This document shows positions 7,604-16,135 of a DNA stretch of 64,000 bases, piece after piece (within the stretch, counting starts at the first letter, position 1; the number at the start of each line of letters is the position of its first letter). Source of the DNA: Paenibacillus brevis (GTDB taxonomy: Bacteria > Bacillota > Bacilli > Paenibacillales > Paenibacillaceae); NCBI RefSeq assembly GCF_018919145.1, contig NZ_JAHLQJ010000017.1, positions 51,343-115,342 on the forward strand, in the 5' to 3' direction. The position numbers and the translations under genes are program-made. The notes under the pieces are model-generated. The model ran no database searches. It was not told the DNA's origin and saw only the letters and a program-made list of their open reading frames with translations.

Positions 7604-8482
7604 GTGACGATGAAACGGATCGACTTGTCTAGAAATGCGGTTGACGTATACGAGCAGAAGCATATGAATGGCCATCTTGTGTCTGAGCATTATCATCCGA
7701 CGCACCAGCTGCTGTTTGTGCTGGAGGGCGAAGGCGCGATCCGGCTGAACGGTGAGGTACGGAAGCTGACTGTTGATGATACGGCGCTGATTGTGCCGTA
7801 CTCCTTACACTCGGTCATGTCAGACTCCAGGCTGACCTTGCTAGTGTTGGCGTTTGACGAGGAAGTACTCGATAAAGATATGAAGGATCAGTTGCTTCAC
7901 GTTTACTTCTCTGATTCTTGCTTGTTAAAGCCGGGAATGTTTGCTGCGAGCGAGCTCCGTCAATGGCTGAGAAAAATGCTGTTCGAGCAGTCCAGAGAGT
8001 CGTCGCCGCTTGTCCGGCTTTCACTCAAGGTCCAATTATCTCAACTGCTGCTCTTGCTGGTTAGTTCTGTCGAGACAGAGGTCTCTGGAGCAGGCTCCAG
8101 CTCCAATAGGCTGCGCGCCGAGAAAATCCGCAGCTACATTGATTCGAAGTATTTCGATCCGCTGACCGCAGGGGATATCGCCTCCAAGCTGGGCATCAGT
8201 ACACGGCACCTGAACAACATTTTCAAGGAACGGTACGACATGACGCCAATTCAATACTTAACCGAGGTGCGTATTCGCGTCGCTCAGAAGCTGCTGGAGG
8301 AAACGGACAAGGACGTCATTTCCATCTGCTTCGAGGTTGGATACGACTCTGTGTCCACGTTCTATAGGTCATTCAAAGCCGTTGCCAAGCTGTCGCCGAA
8401 AATGTACCGGGAGTCTAATGCCCATGCAAGCCAAGCAGGCAGGGAGCTTGCGCCCATAATCAACGAACGACCGGATAATTGA
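7604..8482 (+). CDS. AraC-family regulator with cupin sensing domain
   Basis: 292 residues. The N-terminal half is a cupin-like ligand domain ('EHYHPTHQLLFVLEGEGAIRLNG...DDTALIVPYSLHSV'). The C-terminal 100 residues are an AraC double HTH ('LTAGDIASKLGISTRHLNNIFKERYDMTPIQYLTEVRIRVAQKLLEETDKDVISICFEVGY' region, split here by description only). GTG 7604 lies 7 bases after GGGGG and is preferred over ATG 7610. It stands immediately upstream of, and co-directional with, the four-gene Gfo/Idh-DUF993 cluster and most likely activates it in response to a small sugar or polyol. Confidence 0.9.
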   Translation: MTMKRIDLSRNAVDVYEQKHMNGHLVSEHYHPTHQLLFVLEGEGAIRLNGEVRKLTVDDTALIVPYSLHSVMSDSRLTLLVLAFDEEVLDKDMKDQLLHVYFSDSCLLKPGMFAASELRQWLRKMLFEQSRESSPLVRLSLKVQLSQLLLLLVSSVETEVSGAGSSSNRLRAEKIRSYIDSKYFDPLTAGDIASKLGISTRHLNNIFKERYDMTPIQYLTEVRIRVAQKLLEETDKDVISICFEVGYDSVSTFYRSFKAVAKLSPKMYRESNAHASQAGRELAPIINERPDN

Positions 8483-8492
8483 TTGAATTTGA

Positions 8493-8519
8493 TATCCCCT
8501 CTATCCCCTCTATCCCCCA
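8493..8519 (+). repeat. Three tandem copies of a 9-bp CT-rich unit
   Basis: TATCCCCTC occurs twice (8493-8501, 8502-8510) and a third time as TATCCCCCA (8511-8519), right after the AraC stop. The third copy forms the left arm of the hairpin listed next. Confidence 0.7.
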
Positions 8520-8549
8520 TCGGCTGAGTGCTGGCGGGGGATATTTCTT
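8511..8549 (+). terminator. Hairpin after the AraC gene, possible terminator
   Basis: 8511-8518 pairs perfectly with 8536-8543, followed by TTTCTT. The tail is weak, so termination may be partial and the downstream operon may still be read from the AraC promoter. Confidence 0.5.
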
Positions 8550-8660
8550 GCCTTGAAGAAATCGCTTCCGAAATTGAGAATCGTGTTCCCGGAGTTGTAA
8601 GAAATGCGGTTATGAATCGGGCTACAATACGGGTATACGAAGCGAAGGGAGCAATGAATA

Positions 8661-9812
8661 ATGGCAGTTCGCAATATCGGAATTATTATGAACGGGGTTA
8701 CCGGACGAATGGGGACCAACCAGCATTTGATCCGTTCAATTCTTGCAATTCGTAAGCAGGGGGGCGTTGCGCTTCCAGGGGGAGACGTCGTCATGCCTGA
8801 TCCGATTCTGGTCGGCCGGCAGGAGAACAAGCTACAGGCGTTGGCCGCCACTCATGGGGTTGAGCGCTGGAGCACGGATCTTGAAGCCTGTCTTGCCGAT
8901 CCCTATAATGAAATTTATTTTGATAGTCAGACGACGGTACGCCGCGCAGAAAGCATCAAGCAGGCAATCGCCGCGGGCAAGCATATTTATTGTGAGAAGC
9001 CGACGGCCGTCGATTTGGATGGGGCGCTTGAACTGGCGAGCATCGCGACCAAGGCTGGTGTGAAAAACGGGGTCGTCCAGGATAAGCTGTTTTTGCCCGG
9101 ATTACTCAAGCTGAAGCGTCTGATCGATTCCGGCTTCTTCGGACGCATCCTGTCGGTGCGAATGGAGTTTGGCTATTGGGTGTTCGAGGGCGATTGGCAG
9201 CCGGGTCAGCGGCCATCGTGGAACTACCGCAAGGAAGACGGCGGCGGGATTATCGTCGACATGTTTGCCCATTGGCGTTATGTGCTCGAGAACCTGTTCG
9301 GGGAAGTGGAATCCGTGTCTTGTCTTGCCGCTACGCATATTCCGAAGCGTCTGGACGAACAAGGCGCCCCATATGATTGCACGGCAGACGATGCAGCCTA
9401 CGCCACGTTTGAGATCAAAGGCGGGATTATCGTACAGGCCAATTCGTCCTGGGCGGTGCGCGTCGACCGGGACGACTTGCTTACGGTGACCGTTGACGGC
9501 ACCGAAGGCAGTGCGGTGGCAGGCTTGAGAGATTGCAAGACGCAGCACCGGGTCAACACGCCGAAGCCGGTATGGAATCCGGATATTCCGAATCCGTTCC
9601 GGTTCCGTGACCAATGGGTGGAGGTACCTGACAATGCAATGTTCGATAATGCCTTCAAGGTACAATGGGAAATGTTCCTGAAGCATGTCGTCATCGATAC
9701 GCCGTTTTCGTGGGATCTGCTTGAAGGGGCAAAGGGCACCCAGCTTGCCGATCTCAGCTTGCAGTCATGGCAGGAACGCCGCTGGATTGACGTGCCGAAG
9801 CTGAGCTTGTAA
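8661..9812 (+). CDS. Gfo/Idh/MocA-family NAD(P)-dependent oxidoreductase (first of two)
   Basis: 383 residues. A Rossmann N-terminal domain ('IGIIMNGVTGRMGTNQHL') is followed by the family's E-K-P motif at 112-114 ('YCEKPTAVDL') and the C-terminal alpha/beta substrate domain ('GGGIIVDMFAHWRYVLENLFG', with the active-site D-x-x-x-H pattern). Such enzymes oxidise sugars, inositols or their acids at a secondary hydroxyl. ATG 8661 is preferred, 9 bases after GGGAG. The 'NGVTGRMGTNQHL' opening is unusual and longer than the plain GxGxxG found in most relatives. It begins a tight gene set: 13 bases separate it from the DUF993 gene. Substrate unknown. Confidence 0.88.
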   Translation: MAVRNIGIIMNGVTGRMGTNQHLIRSILAIRKQGGVALPGGDVVMPDPILVGRQENKLQALAATHGVERWSTDLEACLADPYNEIYFDSQTTVRRAESIKQAIAAGKHIYCEKPTAVDLDGALELASIATKAGVKNGVVQDKLFLPGLLKLKRLIDSGFFGRILSVRMEFGYWVFEGDWQPGQRPSWNYRKEDGGGIIVDMFAHWRYVLENLFGEVESVSCLAATHIPKRLDEQGAPYDCTADDAAYATFEIKGGIIVQANSSWAVRVDRDDLLTVTVDGTEGSAVAGLRDCKTQHRVNTPKPVWNPDIPNPFRFRDQWVEVPDNAMFDNAFKVQWEMFLKHVVIDTPFSWDLLEGAKGTQLADLSLQSWQERRWIDVPKLSL

Positions 9813-9825
9813 AGGGGGAATACAG

Positions 9826-10998
9826 ATGGCCAAATCGCTGATTCTCCCCCGCGCAGGGGGAGCGTTGTACGAATACGCTCCGGGCAAAAGCGCCTTGTTC
9901 GCCCAGTCGGCCAAGCCGCCGTTTACGGGCCGCATCGCCTTCTCCGCCGCCCATGTGGTCTGCGATCCTTTTGCAGACGCCGATCCGCTGCATCACGCGC
10001 CGATTGACTGGAACTCGACGCTCGCCTATCGGCATCATCTGTGGTCGCTCGGTCTGGGTGTGGCGGAGGCGATGGATACTGCACAGCGAGGCATGGGTCT
10101 CGACTGGAACAGTTCGAAAGAGCTGATCCGCGCCTCGATCTCGGAAGCGCACTCGGTCGGCGGCAAAATCGCCTGTGGCGCCGGAACCGATCATCTGCTT
10201 CCGGGGCCTTCGGTCACAATCACTGACGTGGAAGCCGCCTACGAGGAGCAAGTCGGCTTCATCGAGGGCGAAGGCGGACAAGTCATTCTGATGGCGAGCC
10301 GTGCGCTTGCCGCTTGCGCGAAAGGGCCGGAGGATTACGAGCGCGTATACGGGCGCATCTTGGGACAAGTGAAGCAGCCTGTTATCCTGCATTGGCTCGG
10401 TGACATGTTCGATCCTGCGCTGGCCGGTTATTGGGGCTGCAAGAATGATCTGGAAGAGGCGATGGATGTTTGTTTGCGCGTCATTCGGGCACACGCAGAT
10501 AAGGTGGACGGGATCAAAATATCACTGCTCGATGCAGATAAAGAAATCAAGATGCGCCGGCTGTTGCCGGAGGGTGTCAAGATGTACACCGGCGACGACT
10601 TCAACTATCCGGAGCTCATCAAGGGCGATGAGCAGGGTTACAGCCATGCGCTGCTTGGTATATTCGACGCGATTGCGCCAGCTGCCGCCCAGGCGCTCCA
10701 CGCGCTTGATAGGGGGGATCTGGCGGGTTACGATTCAATCATGGAGCCTACAGTCGCCTTGTCGCGTCATATTTTCCGGAAGCCGACGTACGCCTACAAG
10801 ACAGGAATTGTATTTATGGCCTATTTGAACGGTCACCAGCCGCATTTCCGTATGATCGGCGGAGCGGAGGGATGGCGTTCCATTGTCCATTTGGCCGAGT
10901 TGTTCGTGCTTGCTGACCGGGCAGGGCTATTGGCCGATCCGGAGCTTGCTGTTCAGCGGATGAAGCCTGTTCTGGCACTGGCGGGTATTCGGCCGTAA
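9826..10998 (+). CDS. DUF993 protein (dihydrodipicolinate synthase-like aldolase)
   Basis: 390 residues of the DUF993 family, which belongs to the DapA/N-acetylneuraminate lyase TIM-barrel group. 'RIAFSAAHVVCDPFAD' near the N-terminus and 'DWNSTLAYRHHLWSLGLGVAEAMDTAQRGMGLDW' (two adjacent stretches) are typical. Lys in 'VDGIKISLLD' is the likely Schiff-base lysine by analogy with DapA. Probable reaction: retro-aldol cleavage or dehydration of a keto-sugar acid formed by the flanking dehydrogenases. That is inference; I know of no firm activity for the family. Ribosome site GGGGG, ATG 9826. Translationally close to both neighbours. Confidence 0.83.
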   Translation: MAKSLILPRAGGALYEYAPGKSALFAQSAKPPFTGRIAFSAAHVVCDPFADADPLHHAPIDWNSTLAYRHHLWSLGLGVAEAMDTAQRGMGLDWNSSKELIRASISEAHSVGGKIACGAGTDHLLPGPSVTITDVEAAYEEQVGFIEGEGGQVILMASRALAACAKGPEDYERVYGRILGQVKQPVILHWLGDMFDPALAGYWGCKNDLEEAMDVCLRVIRAHADKVDGIKISLLDADKEIKMRRLLPEGVKMYTGDDFNYPELIKGDEQGYSHALLGIFDAIAPAAAQALHALDRGDLAGYDSIMEPTVALSRHIFRKPTYAYKTGIVFMAYLNGHQPHFRMIGGAEGWRSIVHLAELFVLADRAGLLADPELAVQRMKPVLALAGIRP

Positions 10999-11036
10999 TC
11001 ATCGTTAGCGATATTTAAAATCCGGGAGGGATTACC

Positions 11037-11858
11037 ATGGAACCGCTTCGTTCCATAGATAGACTCAGCTTGAATCAGATTACGACCGATCGGTTGAATA
11101 TGAGTGAGGCCGTGGAAGCCTGCGTACGTGCCGAAGTGCCCTGGATCGCCCTGTGGCGGCATAAGGTGGCCGAAGCCGGCTTGGCCGAGAGCAAGCGGCT
11201 TGTGCGTGACGCAGGCCTGCGCGTTTCCAGCCTGTGCCGCGGCGGTTATTTTCCGGCGGCCACCGCAGCTGAGCGCAAAGAACGGATGGACGACAACCGC
11301 CGCGCCGTCGAGGAGGCCGCCGAGCTCGGCACCGATGTGCTCGTGCTCGTATGCGGGCCGGCGCCGGACCGGGACATCGATTTTGCCCGCAAGACCGTCG
11401 AAGAGGCCATCGCAGAGCTTGCCCCGTTCGCCCGCTCGCACGGAGTCAAGCTTGGCATCGAGCCGTTGCATCCGATGTACGCCGCTGAACGGTCCGTTAT
11501 TAATACGCTGGCGCAAGCCAACACGCTTGCGGAGCAGCACGACCCCCAGGACGTCGGTGTCGTTGTGGACGCGTTCCACGTCTGGTGGGATCCCGATCTG
11601 TATGTGCAAATTGAGCGGGCCAGAGGACGGATACTCGGGTTCCACGTCTCCGATTGGGTCGTGCCGGTCCCTGACCTGCTGATGGGCCGGGGGATGATGG
11701 GGGACGGGGTTATCGAGCTGCGCCGGATGCGCCATGCCGTTGAGGCGGCCGGTTACGCAGGAGCGATTGAAGTGGAAATCTTCAACCGGCAAGTATGGGA
11801 TATGCCGGGAGATGAGGCGCTTGCACTCATTAAGGAACGTTATTTGCAGCACGTTTAA
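11037..11858 (+). CDS. Sugar phosphate isomerase/epimerase-family TIM barrel protein
   Basis: 273 residues, AP-endonuclease-2 fold (IolE/xylose-isomerase-like). Likely divalent-metal ligands are visible in order: Glu in 'LGIEPLHP', Asp and His in 'VVVDAFHVWWDP', His in 'LGFHVSDW' and Glu in 'AIEVEIFN'. Members isomerise, epimerise or dehydrate keto-sugars and inosose. It sits 38 bases after the DUF993 gene with a GGGAGGG site, so it belongs to the same operon. With two Gfo/Idh dehydrogenases it suggests an oxidise, isomerise, cleave route for a cyclitol or glycoside-derived keto-sugar. Confidence 0.87.
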   Translation: MEPLRSIDRLSLNQITTDRLNMSEAVEACVRAEVPWIALWRHKVAEAGLAESKRLVRDAGLRVSSLCRGGYFPAATAAERKERMDDNRRAVEEAAELGTDVLVLVCGPAPDRDIDFARKTVEEAIAELAPFARSHGVKLGIEPLHPMYAAERSVINTLAQANTLAEQHDPQDVGVVVDAFHVWWDPDLYVQIERARGRILGFHVSDWVVPVPDLLMGRGMMGDGVIELRRMRHAVEAAGYAGAIEVEIFNRQVWDMPGDEALALIKERYLQHV

Positions 11859-11935
11859 TAGTTCATGTATTTGCCTTGGCGAGCGGGGAGATCGATACCT
11901 GGCTTGTCAAGGCATCAGCTATGGAGGGATGGAAA

Positions 11936-13159
11936 GTGAAGATTTGTCGCGTTGCGCTGATTGGAATCGGAGGATTTGGCGTTGAGCATGTGAATATAAT
12001 GCAGAAGCTGTCCGAAGAGGGCAGGCTGCAGGTTGTTGCTTTTACAGAACCGAATGTTGATGCCCACCAGGAGTCTTATGGCAAGCTGACTGCACTCGGA
12101 GCCATCCATTATACGGATTATGTGCAGATGCTTACACTTCATCCGGACGTCGATTTCGTGGCGATCGTCACGCCGATTGCCACCCATAAGCCGATGTGCA
12201 TCCAGGCGATGCGCATGGGCTTTCACGTTCTGGTGGAGAAGCCTCCGGCGATCACGATTCAAGACCTGGACGAGATGATCGCCGTGCAGCGCGAGACCGG
12301 GCGCTTGTGTCAGGTGAACTTCCAGAATACGTCGGGTCAGGCGTTCCGGGCACTACTAGAGAGACTCGGCTCCGGCGCATTAGGTCAGGTGGAGCATGTG
12401 GTTGGAGTCGGCATGTGGAAACGGTCTCGTGCGTACTATGACCGAACCCGCTGGGCGGGCAAGCTGGTCAGCGACGGCCGATATGTGCTGGATGGGACAT
12501 TCAACAATCCCTTCGCCCATTTGCTGCATAATTGCTTACTGGCGGCCGGAGTCGAAGGTGCACCGGGCTTGCATCCGCAATCGGTGCAGGCCGAGCTCTA
12601 CCATGTCAACGATATCGAAGGAGACGACGTCTCTTGTATTCGCGCCGTTATGGCTAATGGCGTAGACGTCCATTTTTATGCAATGCTCTGCTCTGAAGGA
12701 AGTGGAGAGCCATTCATTACCGTAAATGGAACGCAAGGGAAGGCATATTGGGATTACGAGAACAAGTTGACTATTCACACACGGGATGGTGAAGAGGAGC
12801 TGGCGTTTGGCCCGGTTGACTTGATCCGCAACATGTATGTGAACCTGATGGAAGCGATCGAGAGCCCGGGGAAGCCGCTCTTTTCGCCACTGGAGGCGTG
12901 CCGAAGCTTCGTATTGGTCTCTAATGGCAGTTATGAGTCGGCTCGTGCCGTTCATGCCATTTCCGGCCAATTCGTGACCGAGCGGCAGGCTGGTGAGTCT
13001 ACGGTACGCTTGCTGCCGGGCTTGTCCGAGAAGATGGGGGACGTGGCGGCAAGGCGGCAGCTGTACAGCGAATACCCGTTTCCATGGGCAACGTCGACCC
13101 TTCCGTTCCGGATGGCGGGCTACAGCCGATTCGAGCTGCCTGTTGACATGCGCAAATAA
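11936..13159 (+). CDS. Gfo/Idh/MocA-family oxidoreductase (second of two)
   Basis: About 407 residues. Rossmann motif 'VALIGIGGFGVEHV' stands at the N-terminus, E-K-P in 'LVEKPPAITI', and the substrate domain has 'YVLDGTFNNPFAHLLHNCLLA'. GTG 11936 is preferred because GGAGGG (11923-11928) lies 7 bases upstream; the longer reading from 11876 covers the preceding spacer. It shares only the fold with the first Gfo/Idh gene (different E-K-P context and C-terminal domain), so the two probably act at different steps. Last gene of the cluster. The next transcription unit begins with its own -35/-10 and T-box. Confidence 0.88.
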   Translation: MKICRVALIGIGGFGVEHVNIMQKLSEEGRLQVVAFTEPNVDAHQESYGKLTALGAIHYTDYVQMLTLHPDVDFVAIVTPIATHKPMCIQAMRMGFHVLVEKPPAITIQDLDEMIAVQRETGRLCQVNFQNTSGQAFRALLERLGSGALGQVEHVVGVGMWKRSRAYYDRTRWAGKLVSDGRYVLDGTFNNPFAHLLHNCLLAAGVEGAPGLHPQSVQAELYHVNDIEGDDVSCIRAVMANGVDVHFYAMLCSEGSGEPFITVNGTQGKAYWDYENKLTIHTRDGEEELAFGPVDLIRNMYVNLMEAIESPGKPLFSPLEACRSFVLVSNGSYESARAVHAISGQFVTERQAGESTVRLLPGLSEKMGDVAARRQLYSEYPFPWATSTLPFRMAGYSRFELPVDMRK

Positions 13160-13188
13160 TATCCGACCGGTGGAAAATCAGATTTCAC

Positions 13189-13217
13189 TTGACACTATCA
13201 TGTCGGTGAGATAGCAT
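13189..13217 (+). promoter_or_regulatory. Sigma-A promoter of leuA
   Basis: TTGACA at 13189-13194, 17-base spacer, TAGCAT at 13212-13217. It places the transcript start about 20 bases before the T-box stem I. Confidence 0.75.
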
Positions 13218-13240
13218 AAATTCAAATCATTCAAATACGT

Positions 13241-13526
13241 TGAGAAGGAATAGTACGGTTTTCCAAACGAACAGAGAGCTGTTGGATGGTGTGAAACAGC
13301 CGTGTAGAAAATCGGAACTCGCCTTGGAGTTGCCCGCTGAACCCTAAAAGTGTAAGTGTGAAGTAAGCGGAGCCGGAGCCTGGCCGTTATCATCAGGAGG
13401 ATGCCTGGTTTGTTCTGCAATCCCGCATCCGTAGAGGGCATGCCGTTGATGGCATGAATTCGGAGTGGTACCGCGTAAGATGTCAAAGTCTTTCGTCTCT
13501 GTCAGTGGAGATGAAAGGCTTTTTTT
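13241..13526 (+). ncRNA. T-box riboswitch, leucine (CUC) specifier, with terminator
   Basis: Class I T-box leader. Stem I opens with GAAGG paired to CCTT; the 5' side of the specifier loop carries the AGTA S-turn (13251-13255) and the 3' side reads GAACTCG, so the specifier codon is CTC (Leu) at 13318-13320. The AG bulge (ACAGAGAG, 13271-13278) and the distal loop GGATGGTG follow the usual order. The T-box sequence AGTGGTACCGCG (13464-13475) pairs with the tRNA acceptor end. The terminator stem is 13487-13500 with 13507-13520, then six T. Uncharged tRNA-Leu should favour antitermination and leuA expression. Confidence 0.95.
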
Positions 13527-13582
13527 GCTCTTTCGGTCTTTGGCAGGTCAGCACAGTAAATCGATGAAGGGAAGGATTATCT

Positions 13583-15259
13583 ATGAAGAATGTTGAGAAG
13601 TACGCCAGAGGATATTTTATGCCGCCGGAGACAAGCTTGAAATGGACTCAGAAGGAGTATATGACAGAGGCGCCGACATGGTGCAGCGTAGACCTTCGTG
13701 ATGGAAACCAAGCCCTAATCGTCCCGATGAATTTGGAGGAGAAGCTGGAGTACTTTCGAATGCTTGTAGAAATCGGATTCAAGGAGATCGAGGTCGGTTT
13801 TCCCGCTGCATCGGAGACGGAGTTTGTCTTTTTGCGCACTTTGATCGAGCAGGAATTGATCCCGGACGACGTAACGATCCAGGTGCTGACCCAATCAAGA
13901 GAGCATATTATCCGCAAAACATTTGAAGCGCTGAAGGGCGCGAAAAAAGCCGTAGTGCATTTGTACAACTCAACGTCCGTGGCTCAGCGGGAACAGGTAT
14001 TCCGTAAATCCAAGCAGGAAATTATCGATATCGCTGTGGAGGGAGCCAAGCTGCTCCAGCGGTGCGCAGAGGAAACGGAGGGGAATTTCCAATTCCAGTA
14101 TTCGCCGGAAAGCTTCACAGGGACGGAAATTGATTTTGCGCTGGAAGTCTGCAACAGCGTGCTGGGCGTATGGCGGCCGACGGCGGACAATCCGGTCATC
14201 ATCAATCTTCCTGCAACCGTATCGATGTCGATGCCTCACGTCTATGCCAGCCAGATCGAGTATATGAGCGAGCATCTGAATTTCCGGGAGCATGTAATTT
14301 TGTCGCTTCATCCGCATAATGACAGGGGAACGGGCGTGGCGGATGCGGAGCTGGGGGTGCTGGCCGGAGCACAGCGCGTCGAAGGCACTTTGTTCGGGAA
14401 CGGGGAAAGAACAGGGAACGTCGACATTGTAACGTTGGCTCTGAACCTGTACTCGCATGGGATAGATCCGAAGCTGAATTTCGAGAACATTCCGGCGATC
14501 ATCTCTGTTTACGAGCGACTGACCAAGATGAGAGTAAGCGAACGGCATCCTTACGGAGGCGAACTGGTATTCACCGCTTTCTCCGGTTCGCATCAGGACG
14601 CGATTGCCAAGGGCATGAAATGGCGCGAGGAAAAGGCTCCCGGGACTTGGTCGGTTCCATATCTGTTGATTGATCCAAAAGACATCGGCAGAGAGTATGA
14701 AGGCGATATTATCCGCATTAACAGCCAGTCCGGCAAAGGCGGGATCGGATACGTGCTGCAGCTGAAGTATGGACTCGATCTGCCGGCGAAAATGCGCGAA
14801 AACTTCGGCTATTTCGTCAAAAACGTATCCGATCATCGGCAAAAGGAATTAATGCCGGATGAAATCTATGATATTTTCCAGAAGGAATATGTGAATATAC
14901 AAACGCCTGTCGAGTTTATCAAATACCGCTCTACAGACCATGAGGATTTTCAAACCATCGTCACGATACGGACCGGCAATGAAGTGAAGGAAATTGAAGG
15001 CGCCGGAAACGGAAGACTCGATGCGATCAGCAATGCGCTGCAAACCAGTCTTAGTATAAGCTACACCGATTTGATCTATAAAGAGCATGCCCTTGAAACG
15101 GGCTCTAAATCACAAGCGGTGTCTTATATCGGGATTACGGCTTCGGACGGCAGCTTATATTGGGGTTGCGGTATTGACGTTGATATTATGATCTCATCTG
15201 TAAAAGCCCTGTTTAGTGCAGTGAATCAGTTTATCCGTATTAAAAATTCATCTTCATAA
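13583..15259 (+). CDS. leuA: 2-isopropylmalate synthase
   Basis: 558 residues; condenses acetyl-CoA with 2-oxoisovalerate, the first step of leucine synthesis. HMGL-like barrel: 'CSVDLRDGNQALIVPM' holds the conserved R-D metal-binding start, and 'LSLHPHNDRGTGVADAELG' holds the H-x-H metal ligands, followed by 'GTLFGNGERTGNVD'. The C-terminal region from about 440 is the LeuA allosteric dimer domain that binds leucine. Length and motifs fit the longer actinobacterial-style LeuA (type 2) rather than the roughly 510-residue form. Start ATG 13583 has an AAGGGAAGGA site. It stands alone, not in an ilv-leu operon, and is controlled by its own leucine T-box. The 3' end overlaps the convergent SDR gene by 34 bases. 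Confidence 0.95.
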   Translation: MKNVEKYARGYFMPPETSLKWTQKEYMTEAPTWCSVDLRDGNQALIVPMNLEEKLEYFRMLVEIGFKEIEVGFPAASETEFVFLRTLIEQELIPDDVTIQVLTQSREHIIRKTFEALKGAKKAVVHLYNSTSVAQREQVFRKSKQEIIDIAVEGAKLLQRCAEETEGNFQFQYSPESFTGTEIDFALEVCNSVLGVWRPTADNPVIINLPATVSMSMPHVYASQIEYMSEHLNFREHVILSLHPHNDRGTGVADAELGVLAGAQRVEGTLFGNGERTGNVDIVTLALNLYSHGIDPKLNFENIPAIISVYERLTKMRVSERHPYGGELVFTAFSGSHQDAIAKGMKWREEKAPGTWSVPYLLIDPKDIGREYEGDIIRINSQSGKGGIGYVLQLKYGLDLPAKMRENFGYFVKNVSDHRQKELMPDEIYDIFQKEYVNIQTPVEFIKYRSTDHEDFQTIVTIRTGNEVKEIEGAGNGRLDAISNALQTSLSISYTDLIYKEHALETGSKSQAVSYIGITASDGSLYWGCGIDVDIMISSVKALFSAVNQFIRIKNSSS

Positions 15260-16086
15260 ATCCACCGGATCCTTTGCAACACATTCTGCGACTGGTTACT
15301 AAATTTTAATTTTGAAACCTGACCTTTCACCAAGTATACGCCGGTTTTATTCTGGTGGTCTCCGAGAGCCCCTTCATACAGCTTGCCGGCACCGTGAGCA
15401 GGCGGCGGAAAAAATAACTGCATCAGAGCTTTAACCACAAGGGGGATTCCAGACGGTTTCCCCTTTCTTAGCGTGTTGTTGCCGCCAGGGTCAACGCTGC
15501 GGATCATGATCTCCTCCTTGGCAAGCTGAGGCGCGATGGCTTGAGTCCACAGTGAAAGAGCCAGCTTTGAAGTGGCGTAAGGACCGATCAGTTTACGGAA
15601 CGTTTTGGGACGCTCCAGAATTTCCATCGAAAATGCCTTGGTAAAATGAAACGCGGTAGACGAGGTGTTAATCACCGTTTTCAATTCCCCTTTTTTTAGC
15701 AACCCCTTCATTTCCATCAGAATAATGTACGGAACAACCGTCAGCAGCTCATAATGCATCTCCCGCCCCTGCTTCGAATAGCTTAGTTGAGAAAAGGAAC
15801 CCCCTGCATTATTGAATAAAATATCGATTCGCTGCTCCTTGCTTTTTATCTCTTCCAAGGTATGTCTCAAGCTGACATAATCCGAAAGATCCTCCGTTTT
15901 ATAAATTCGAAGCGATCCGCTGTGAACCGCATTTTGGAGGTTCTGATCGTCCTCTGGAAAGCCGGAACGGTTCAGAGCAACCACCTGCCAGTTCTCGGAC
16001 AGTAGTCTTCGAGTTAATTCCAAACCGATCCCGGCACTTGCGCCGGTAATCAATGCAACGTGTTCACTTGGGCTCTTCATCATCAT
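15226..16086 (-). CDS. Short-chain dehydrogenase/reductase
   Basis: About 286 residues, classical SDR. NAD(P)-binding 'TGASAGIG' lies near the N-terminus, 'NNAGG' mid-chain, and the catalytic Ser-Tyr-Lys as 'NTSST...GPYATSKLAL' (Y-x-x-x-K). The GASxGIG form with basic residues after it suggests NADP(H). The start must be one of ATG 16086/16083/16080: AAGGAGGA sits at 16092-16099, and the longer reading to 16128 would overlap the promoter -10. It is divergent from the MerR gene and shares with it a pair of MerR-type promoters, so it is probably the MerR target, perhaps an aldehyde or electrophile reductase. Confidence 0.9.
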   Translation of the reverse strand: MMMKSPSEHVALITGASAGIGLELTRRLLSENWQVVALNRSGFPEDDQNLQNAVHSGSLRIYKTEDLSDYVSLRHTLEEIKSKEQRIDILFNNAGGSFSQLSYSKQGREMHYELLTVVPYIILMEMKGLLKKGELKTVINTSSTAFHFTKAFSMEILERPKTFRKLIGPYATSKLALSLWTQAIAPQLAKEEIMIRSVDPGGNNTLRKGKPSGIPLVVKALMQLFFPPPAHGAGKLYEGALGDHQNKTGVYLVKGQVSKLKFSNQSQNVLQRIRWIYEDEFLIRIN

Positions 16087-16135
16087 GTGTCTCCTCCTTA
16101 TAGCGGCATATTTGCTCCAGTCATGCACACTCTAC

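Noticed and set aside
10953..11852. Minus-strand frame of 299 codons opposite the isomerase gene
   Set aside because: Shadow of a high-GC coding frame; the plus-strand protein has the metal-ligand pattern of its family.
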